A DNA stretch of 64,000 nucleotides from Odobenus rosmarus divergens (Eukaryota > Chordata > Mammalia > Carnivora > Odobenidae). Where the stretch lies: positions 88,204 through 152,203 of the forward strand of contig NW_004450286.1 in the NCBI RefSeq assembly GCF_000321225.1, written 5' to 3'. The notes beneath the pieces were generated by a model. The model worked only from the letters and a program-made list of their open reading frames with translations, ran no database searches and had not been told where the DNA came from. Of the stretch, positions 56,200 through 64,000 are shown one piece after another. Numbering within the stretch: position 1 is the first letter of the stretch; each line of letters starts with the position of its first letter. Made by a program: the position numbers and the translations under genes.

Positions 56200-57100
56200 C
56201 CCAAACAAGTCACAGGGGACTTCCCTCCTCTGGGGGTTTAGTAACACCAAATATCCAGGAGTCATATCCTACATATTCCTTTAACCAGAACATAGATGAA
56301 AATCAGGAGATTTGCCCCAAAGGTCTTTGAGCAGCTAAAAGTCGTAGCACAAAATCCATACGCTAAATTTCAAGCCCATAATGAAAGAGAGAGAAGAAAA
56401 GGTCAGGTCCTCACTCTGAGCCTGTTTACTCTCACTTTACATACAATTATAATTAGATTGGTCCTTTGTTTTTTCAATTCATAGAAAGGTCAATGAAAAG
56501 CAATAAACAATAACTTCCACTGTTCACAAAAGGGAAAGATCAAAGCTCTCTGAAAAGTGACCACTTAAAATAATCTGAGTCCCTCCACTAGCTCCTGTCA
56601 ATGACAATGTATCATCAGAGAGTGCTATCCGTCCTAATGTGTTCAATCATGTGCCAAGAAAGTGCTAAACGCTGAGTCATTCCTATGTAAAAAGGCAGGT
56701 ACATAAATAATAGATCTTATGAATATTCCATGCAAGTCATTCTAATTTAAAAAAGATTTTATGCTTAAAGGAATGCTCCCTAAAGTGTATTTCACGAACC
56801 ATTCATTCTCTAAGATGCTAATGGGTACTCCATGAAAATGCACTCCTTGGTCAAAGAGGTCTAGGGAACACTGCCTTAGAGAAATGTAAACAGGGTTCCT
56901 TCCTGCAGGACCTCGAGAGCTTTTCTTACATTAACATGCATGCTGAAGCTCTACAGGTGGTAGCTAGAGCTTTCCCCAGATTTATTTGGCCAAGAAACCC
57001 TTTCTTTCAAGAACATCTCAAAGGATATAAGTGGTTGAGGAAATAATAATTGAGGAAACATTGGGCCAGGAATTTTTCTGGCTATCTTTACTTGAGATAT
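56200..57100. other. AT-richer unique sequence with a possible DNA-transposon relic
   Basis: 56760-56885 (gtgtatttcacgaaccattc, gggtactccatgaaaatgc, gggaacactgccttagag) resembles an old MER-type DNA element. The rest is not recognised. Confidence 0.3.
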
Positions 57101-57107
57101 ATCTTTT

Positions 57108-57195
57108 TTGGTGGGGTGGGGGGGTGGGTGGATGGATGGGTGGGTGGGTGGGTAGAGGATGGATAAATGGATGGATGGATAGATGGAAGGAATTG
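57108..57195 (+). repeat. (TGGG)n/(TGGA)n microsatellite
   Basis: ggtgggtggatggatgggtg and following units over about 88 bases. Likely variable in length. Confidence 0.88.
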
Positions 57196-57899
57196 GGTGG
57201 ATGGATGAGCAAATGAACAATGAGTAAAGGACCAAATAAGTGAATAAGCTGTTTTCATTCAAGGAGCATATGAAAATCTCTGTCATGGTGGGGAACACAT
57301 GACTACAAAGTCTGGGACCTCTCCTCCAGATGAATCAGCCCATTTCCCTACCAGGTTGTAAGTCACTGCTTCATGAGGTGGGAACTTGGGGCCTCTAAGG
57401 AGGACATCAGCTGAGCAGCTTTTCACAGAAGGCAAATCCTAAGCACCTGACACACTGAACTAGTAATCATAATTACTCTAAACATGTGTATGGTGCCCAA
57501 CATTTAGCCATTCATTCCAGGTCCTCTGCCACCACGCCCTCTGGCAGTGGGCTGGCCAGCGGCTACACACTCTTAATGATGAAGGAACTACAGTTCGGCA
57601 CAGTTGAGTGAAGAGTCCAGGGTCATCCAGGGTGGGCTCCTGGAACTGGAGTCAGAGGCCCAGGCCCCACCCCAGCCCCATCCGTGTAACCTAAGCAAGT
57701 CTTGCCACCTCACTGACCTCATTGCTGCCCCAGAAGCTTATGGCAAGAGTGAAACCAGAACACATGACAGGAAGCACTTCATAAACCCCAGACATCCCCA
57801 AAAGGCTTCAATCCCCCACCCCCACCCCCAACCCCACCCAGCAGATCGCAACCAAAGCACTTCACACACTCTGTCCTCATTAGTTGCCAATCTTCTGGT

Positions 57900-58027
57900 C
57901 TGAATCTACCACCTGACTATGAGCTCCCTGAGGGCAAAGACTATGGCTCCTGCTGCCTGCTGGGTCCCCAAAGCCTCGCACAGTGCCTGGCACAGGACAG
58001 GCCTTTGGTCAGTGTCTACTGAACAAA
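57900..58027 (+). repeat. L2 3' end
   Basis: gactatgagctccctgaggg, caaagactatggctcctgct, cgcacagtgcctggcacagg, cagtgtctactgaacaaa. Confidence 0.75.
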
Positions 58028-58066
58028 TGAGTGAGTGAGTGAGTGAGTGAGTGAGTGAGTGAGTGA
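58028..58066 (+). repeat. (TGAG)n microsatellite
   Basis: About nine perfect TGAG units, grown from the L2 tail. Confidence 0.95.
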
Positions 58067-58254
58067 AGGAATGGATATATGAATCAATGAACGATGAATT
58101 ACTGTATAAACACAATGTGATTTGATTCTAGAATTTGCAGGAGTGTGGGTTTTGTAACGCTAAAAGGATTCCATCCCCAGTCTCTACTGGGCACATTCCA
58201 AGGAGTACCTGCTGTCTTTGTTTTGAGGGGCAGACAGCTTTCCCAGTGGGCAAC

Positions 58255-58335
58255 CTGCCTGGTGCCTGTATAACTGGGAAGCACGTTCTTTAATTAGGTC
58301 TGTTTAGTTTTTAATTAGGCAGAGGGCAAACTTAC
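58255..58335. promoter_or_regulatory. Paired TTAATTAGG sites
   Basis: ctttaattaggtctgtttag followed by tttttaattaggcagagg gives two identical TTTAATTAGG motifs about 22 bases apart, the core bound by LIM and paired-type homeodomain proteins. Confidence 0.35.
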
Positions 58336-60288
58336 GGAGCCCTTGGAGGTCCTCTTTCCATTGGAATGAGGATTCTTCCTCCTAGTCCTCTGTGAACAGA
58401 GGGGGAAGTGCTCAGGCCCCACATCATTGAAATGGTGTACATGAGTGGTTGCGAGGTGGGAAGTAGTAAGTGGAGAGTTGGGGTGGGTTGCAGAGGGGTT
58501 CCCTTGCCTTTTAGAAGGAACTGCCCAGGGATTGGCTACCTACATACCATGTCACACCATGGTTTACAGTATACCAATTCTCTGGATGGGGGTGTAAATC
58601 ACTTTGGAAACTTGTGGGCAAGACTCTGGCCTCTTTCTTTTCTCTTTCTCTGAGTCTTCCCTCTTAAATTGTTCTGGGAAATCTGCATCAAGAGGCCTAG
58701 AAAGGGAGGTAGAGAGGACATGTGCTTCATTCCCGCTAGGTCCTACATTTCACTACAGACTGTCAGGGGTCAGGTGAGCAGTTCCTAGAAGACCATTTCC
58801 CCCCAGAGCAGGTCAGAGAGCATGGCAGGATGCCAATGAAAATATCCTACCTCCCACCAGGCAAAAACAGGAGGCACTGGCTGCCTTCCCATCCCCACCT
58901 AACCAAGGCTGACGTGGCACTGTGGGGAGCTGTGCACAGTGAGCCAAAGAGCCCCTGAGTGTGGCTTCCTGGGGGCATGGTGGCCAGGACTTGCCCATGC
59001 TCCAGTGGAGAAGAGGGTCCTTTGGCTCCAGTGGGAATCACAGAGTATCAGAGCTGGATGGGGCCTCAGACATCATGAAGTGCCCTCAGGTTGCTTACAA
59101 GGACACAGAGGCCCAGGATGGGTGGGGCTGGTCAAAGTGCCACACACAGTGACAAGTCAGAACTAAAATCCTGCTCTCTTCTGTCACAAGTCAGTGCTTT
59201 TCTACCTCATCTCTTCCAAAATGTATCTCCCCCACCTATCAACTTTCCTGTACACCTTCCTCCCACAGATTGCACTGATTGTATCAAGACAATCTCAGAA
59301 AACAAAATGTAATGTTTCTGGCTACATCACAATAGAAGGACACAGACTGTGACCCTAGTTTAGGTTGTAAAAGAAAACCCAACTCCTCCAACAGCAACTC
59401 AGTCAAATCAACCACCACCACTATGGTTCAGGCAAGGCACTTACCTGGTAATTGGGTGCTGAGGCTGATGTCAAGCTTGGAGGATTGGACTTCAGCTATG
59501 TGCCCCAAACTGTGCAAGTCTGTTTATTTGACTGGGGACCTCAGGTGACTGGTGTTCCCTAGGGTTGTGCCATGGACAGGATGCTGGTGAGTTAGTGGTG
59601 TTGGATGGAAGGCAGGAGAAATCTAAAGGTGCCCAAGTGATGGCCTCACCCCTCCAAAATGGCTCCTGCTGGGGAAGGGTAGGGGAGGCTCACCAACCAG
59701 CACACTCACAACAGTCACAGCCAGGCCTCACAGACAGCTGCCCTGGAGGTCAGCCCTGCCTACCAGTGCGCCTGCAGCAGTCGTGGCCCAGCCATAAGAG
59801 GAGGGCACTCATAGCCCACACATGGGAAACAACTCCTGAGCACTTGGTTCTGGTGACCACAGGACACCTTCTAAGTAAGGCCACTCCTTCAAGACCAGGA
59901 GAAATAACTGATCTGCCTAATATATAGAAACAGACAAAGAAAGTGAGGTAAAACGAGGAGACAGAGGAATTTAAGTCCCAAACAAAAGAATAAGATAAAA
60001 TCTCAGAAAAAGAACTAAACAAAACAGAGATAAACAATCTACGGGATAAGAGTTCAAAGCAAAGGTCATAAAGACGCTCACTGAACTTAGAAGAATGGAT
60101 AAACACGGTGACAAGTTCAACAAAGAGATAGAACCTATAAGAAAGAACTAATCATGGCTGAAGAATACAATAATTAAAATGAAAAATATACTAGTGGGAA
60201 TCAATGGCAGTCTAGAGAATGAAGAAGAATGAATCAGTGATCCGGAAGACAGAAGAGTGGAAATCATCCAAGCTGAAGAGCAAAAGGA

Positions 60289-60315
60289 AAAAAAAAAATT
60301 TTTTTTTTTTTTTTA
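60289..60315. repeat. A-run/T-run palindrome in the L1
   Basis: About 10 As followed by about 16 Ts, then aaatt. Perfect A/T inverted repeat that may mark a local rearrangement or a slipped assembly inside ORF1. Confidence 0.75.
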
Positions 60316-61319
60316 AATTCAGATAGGTTAAGGGACCTCTGACACAACATCAAATGTACTAACAATTGCATTATAAGATCCTAAAAGGGGAAGAGAGAAA
60401 GAAAGCAGCAGAAAACTTATTTGAAAAGATAGTAGCTAAAATGCTTCCCTAACCTGGAGAAGGGAAACATCCAGGTCCAGGAAGCACAGAGAGCCCCAAA
60501 TAAGATGAGCCCAAAAAGGTCCACACCAAGACATAGTAATTAAAATGTCAAAAATTAAAGATAAAAAGAAAGAATCTTAAAAACAGCAAGAGAAAAACGA
60601 ATAGTTCTGTATAGAGGAACACCCATAAGACTATCAGCTGATTTTTCAGCAGAAACTTTGCAGGCCAGAAGAGAGTGGCATGATATAAACAAAATGCAGA
60701 AAGGAAAAAACTTACAACCAAGAATACCCTACCCAATTTTGAAGCTGAAGGTTACCAAATTCAAAACTGAAGGAGAGATAAAAAGTTTCTCAGACAAAAG
60801 GTAAAGGAATTCATCACCATTAAATTGGCCTTACAAAAAAATGCTAAAAGACTTCTTTAAGCAGAAAAGGTCATAACCAGAAGTAAGAAAATTATGAAAG
60901 AAAAAGAATCTCACTGGTAAAAGCAGACATAAAGTAAAGGTAGTGGATCAACCACTTATTAAGCTAGTATGAAGGTTAAAAAAAAGATATAGAATCAATT
61001 ATATTTACAATAATTAGCTAAGGTATACACAAAATAAAAAGATGTAAAATATGACATTGAAAATATGAGACATGGGGAGTAAAAATGTAGTGCTTTTACA
61101 ATGTCTTCCAAGTCAAGCAATCATCAACTTAAAATAGTGCTATGTATGGGGTGTTATACATGAACCTCATGGTAACCACATACCAAAACCTATAATAAAT
61201 AAATACACACAAAAAAGAAAAAGGAATCCAAACATACACTAAAGAAAGTCATCAAATCACAAGGGAAGGGAGCAAGGAAGAAGAGAAAACAAAGAAGAAC
61301 TACAAAACAATTAACAAAA

Positions 61320-64000
61320 TGGCAATAAGTATGCAATTGTCAGTAATTACTTTAAATGTAAATGGACTAAATGCTCCAATCAAAAGACACAGGGTGACTG
61401 AATAAAAAACAAGACCCATCTATATGCTGTCTATAAGAGACTTACCTCAGACTTAAAAACACAATACAGACTGAAAATGAAGGGATGGAAAATGAAAAAC
61501 ATTCCATGCAAATGGAAATGGAAAGAAAGCTGAGGTAGCAATACTTATATCATACAAAATGAGCTTTAAAACAAAGATAATAACAAGAGACAAAGAAGGG
61601 CATTATGTAATGACAAAGGAATCAATCCAACAAAAGGATATAACAATTTTAAACATCTATGCAATGCACCCAACATGGGAACACCTTAACATATAAAGCA
61701 AATATTAACAGACATAGAAGAAAAAATCAAAAGCAATACATTAATAGTAGGGGACTTTAACACCCCACTTATATCAATGGATAGATCATCCAGAAAGAAA
61801 ATCAATAAGCAAAGAGTGGCCTTAAATGACACATTAGGCCAGATGGGCTTAATAGATGTATGAAGAACATTCTATCCTCAAACAGCAGAATACACATTCT
61901 TTTCAAGAGCACATGAAACACTCTCTAGGATAGATCATATATTAAGCCACAAAACAAGTCTTAATAAACTTAAGAAGAGGGGTGCCTGGGTGGCTCAGTT
62001 GGTTAAGTGTTTGCCTTCAGCTCAGGTCATGATCGTGGGGTCCTGGGATTGAGCCCATGTCAGGCTCCTTGTTCAGCAGGGGAGTCTGCTTCTCCCTCTC
62101 CCTCTGCCCTTCCTCCCTGCTCGTGCTCTCTCTCTCTCATTTGCACTCTGTCTCTCTCTTTCTCTCAAATAAATAAATAAAATATTTAAAAAAAGTAAAC
62201 TTAAGAAGACTGAAATCACATTAAGCATCTTTTCTGACCACAATGCTATGAAATCAGAAATCAATTACAAGAAAAAACACTGGAAAAAAAACACAAACAC
62301 ATAAAGACTAAACAACATGCTACTAAACAATCAATGCTTTAACAAAGAAATTGAAGAGGGATTTAAAAAATACTAACACAAATGAAAATGGAAACATTAC
62401 AAAATCTATGGTATGCAACAAAAGCAGCTCTAAGACAGAAGTTCATAGTGGTACAGGCCTACCTCAAGACACACACAAAAATCTCAAACAATCTAACCTT
62501 ACACATAAAGGAACTACAAAAAAGAGAACAAAGTCCAAAGTTAGTAGAAGGAAGAAAATAATAAAGATCAGAGCAAAAATAAAATAAAGACTAAAAAAAA
62601 AAAAAAACCAATGAAACGAAGAGCTGGTCCTTTGAAAAGATAAACAAAATTGATAAACTGTTAGCCAGACTCATCAAGAAAAAAAAAAAAAAGAACTCAA
62701 ATAAATAAAATCAGAAATAAAAGAGGAGAAATTAACTGACACCACAGAAATACAAAAGCAGTAAAAAAGACTACTATGAAAAATTATATGCCAAGAAACT
62801 GGACAATCTAGAAGAAATGGATACATTCCTAGAAACATACAATTATCCATGACTAAATCAGGAAAAAAGAAAATCTGGATAGACTGATTACAACTAACAA
62901 AATTGAATCAGGTATTAAAAAATCTCCCAACAAATGTCCAGGACTAGATAGCTTTACAGTTGAATTCTATCAATCATTTAAAGAAGAGCTCATACTTACC
63001 CTTCTCAAACATTTCAAAAAATTGGAAAGAACACTTCAAAATTCATTCTATAAGACCAGCATCACCCTGATAACAAAATGAGATAAAGACACTACAAAAA
63101 ATAAATTACAGACCAATATCCCTGGTGAACAAAGTTGCAAAAATCCTCAACAAAATATTAGCAAAGCAAATTCAACAATATATCAAAAAAATTATTCACT
63201 GTGATCGAGTGGGATTTATCCCAGGGATGCAAGGATGGTTCAATATTTGCAAATCAATCAATGTGATATCCCACATTAACAAAAGGAAGGATAAAAATCA
63301 TATGATCATCTTAACAGATTCACAAAGAGCATCTGAAAAAATTCAACATCCATTCATGATAAAAACTCACAAAAAAAAGTGGCTATAGAGGGAACATACT
63401 TGAACATCATAAAGATCCACATATATAACAAATCCATAGCTAAGTTCATACTGAATGGTGAAAAGCTGAAATCTTTTCCTCTAAGATCAGGAGCAACACA
63501 TGTCCACTCTCATTATTTTTTCCAACATAGTACTAGAAGTCCTAGCCACAGCAATCAGACAAGAAGAAAGAAATAAAAGGCGTCCAAATTTGGAAGGAAG
63601 AAGTAAAACTATCACTATTTGCAGATGACATGATACTATATATAGAAAACCCTAAAGTATCCACCAAAAACTATTCAAATTGATAAATGAATTTAGTAAA
63701 GTTGCAGAATAAAGATCAATATACAGAAATCCATTGCATTTCTATACACTACCAGAAAGAGAGACTAAGACAACAATCCCATTTACAATTGCATCAAAAA
63801 CAAGAAAATACCTAGGAATAAACTTAACCAAGGAGGTGAAAGACCTGTACACTGAAAACTATAAGGCACTGATGAAAAAATCAAAGATAACACAAATAAA
63901 TGGAAAGATATACAATGCTCATATATTAGAAGAATCAATGCTATTAAAATTTCCACACTACCCAAAGCAATCTACAGATTCAGTGTAATCCCTACCAAAA
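61320..64000 (+). pseudogene. L1 ORF2 remnant (endonuclease and reverse transcriptase), partial
   Basis: The endonuclease part begins near taaatgtaaatggactaaat. After the SINE it continues through the region that gives KVSRRKKIIKIRA (about 62530-62580). The reverse-transcriptase part is readable near 63125-63388 ([11 protein letters not shown]), with the motif A Asp at 63317-63319, although the neighbouring consensus Phe is Ser. The catalytic FADD motif is at 63618-63629. These pieces lie in three different reading frames, which shows at least two frameshifts. The window ends before the ORF2 C-terminus. Confidence 0.88.
61979..62195 (+). mobile_element. SINEC inserted in L1 ORF2
   Basis: Head ggggtgcctgggtggctcag, tcaggtcatgatcgtgggg, CT-rich middle, tail tctcaaataaataaataaaa. 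Perfect 14-base target-site duplications (taaacttaagaaga at 61965-61978 and 62196-62209) make the boundaries exact. Removing it restores a continuous L1 sequence, so it is younger than the L1. Confidence 0.97.

Larger units (their letters stand above)
44128..64000 (-). other. CDH23: CDH23 intron 3 (5' part beyond the window)
   Basis: Everything to the right of exon 4 lies upstream in the gene. The expected exon 3 peptide (signal-peptide end, mature start, FFTNHFF and SEDTPV) has no reverse-complement counterpart that I could see here. In human this intron is tens of kilobases long, so its absence is expected. The interval is filled with old repeats, candidate conserved elements, a minisatellite and a decayed L1. 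Confidence 0.75.
59640..64000 (+). mobile_element. Decayed L1 LINE, sense orientation, runs off the window
   Basis: From left to right: a 5' UTR-like part (gccataagaggagggcactc, ttggttctggtgaccacagg, cttcaagaccaggagaaata), ORF1 remains (ctcagaaaaagaactaaaca, gagataaacaatctacggga; about 59950-60900) and ORF2 from about 61320. Stops and frameshifts occur throughout, so it is dead. It resembles old L1MA-type or carnivore L1 sequence. The left boundary is approximate. It is sense on the plus strand, so antisense to CDH23. Confidence 0.9.

Noticed and set aside
61979..62195. tRNA gene in the SINEC head
   Set aside because: The tRNA-like part is the SINE promoter region; it does not form a complete tRNA and is repeated in every copy.
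62351..62587. 78-codon Lys-rich open frame as a gene
   Set aside because: It is a fragment of the L1 ORF2 remnant; the flanking frames are broken.
44128..64000. CDH23 exon 3 within the window
   Set aside because: I looked for the reverse complement of the expected peptide (FFTNHFF, SEDTPV) and found none. Human intron 3 is longer than the remaining window.

Overview
This is a mammalian, almost entirely intronic window. Four tRNA-Lys-derived SINEC elements place it in Carnivora: each has the GGTGGCTCAGT head, a CT-rich middle, an AAATAAATAAA tail and target-site duplications. None has the dog-type SINEC_Cf head, so I infer a non-canid carnivore, possibly an arctoid caniform (bear, seal or mustelid).

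The only protein-coding gene I can support is CDH23 (cadherin-23), read on the minus strand. Three exons are visible: 44127-43985 (143 nt), 43413-43366 (48 nt) and 43254-43162 (93 nt). With the 5' UTR exon as exon 1, they are coding exons 4, 5 and 6 and encode residues 49-143 of the precursor. That is most of extracellular cadherin repeat 1 (EC1), the EC1-EC2 calcium linker and the first strand of EC2, the tip that binds PCDH15 in the inner-ear tip link. All splice junctions are GT-AG. Phases are 1 at the start of exon 4 and 0 at the other junctions. Exon 3 and exon 7 were not found, so 44128-64000 is intron 3 and 1-43161 is intron 6.

Intron 6 (1-43161) starts with a 50-N assembly gap whose flanks are duplicated nearby, a likely misassembly. 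The rest is unique sequence with many old MIR, L2, MER5/hAT and L1M pieces, three SINEC copies (25.4, 28.8 and 29.4 kb), simple repeats, and AT-rich homeodomain-motif-rich blocks that look like conserved noncoding elements (4.65-4.93, 6.37-6.62, 17.56-17.88, 33.84-34.15, 35.6-35.76, 39.47-39.74 kb).

Intron 3 (44128-64000) holds more MIR/L2, two oppositely oriented L1M 3' fragments (47.05-47.70 minus, 48.82-49.29 plus), a complete L2 3' end, a 20-bp-unit minisatellite (50064-50322), further candidate conserved elements (46.56, 54.5 and 55.3 kb) and, from about 59.64 kb to the end, a decayed L1 in plus orientation carrying a SINEC inserted at 61979-62195.

I found no bacterial-type system, CRISPR array, RNA gene or second protein-coding gene. 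The most notable signals are: intron 5 of CDH23 is 111 nt, stop-free and in frame with both flanking exons; a probable Arg beside the EC1-tip calcium loop; the candidate enhancer blocks; the minisatellite; and the faulty assembly near the left edge.
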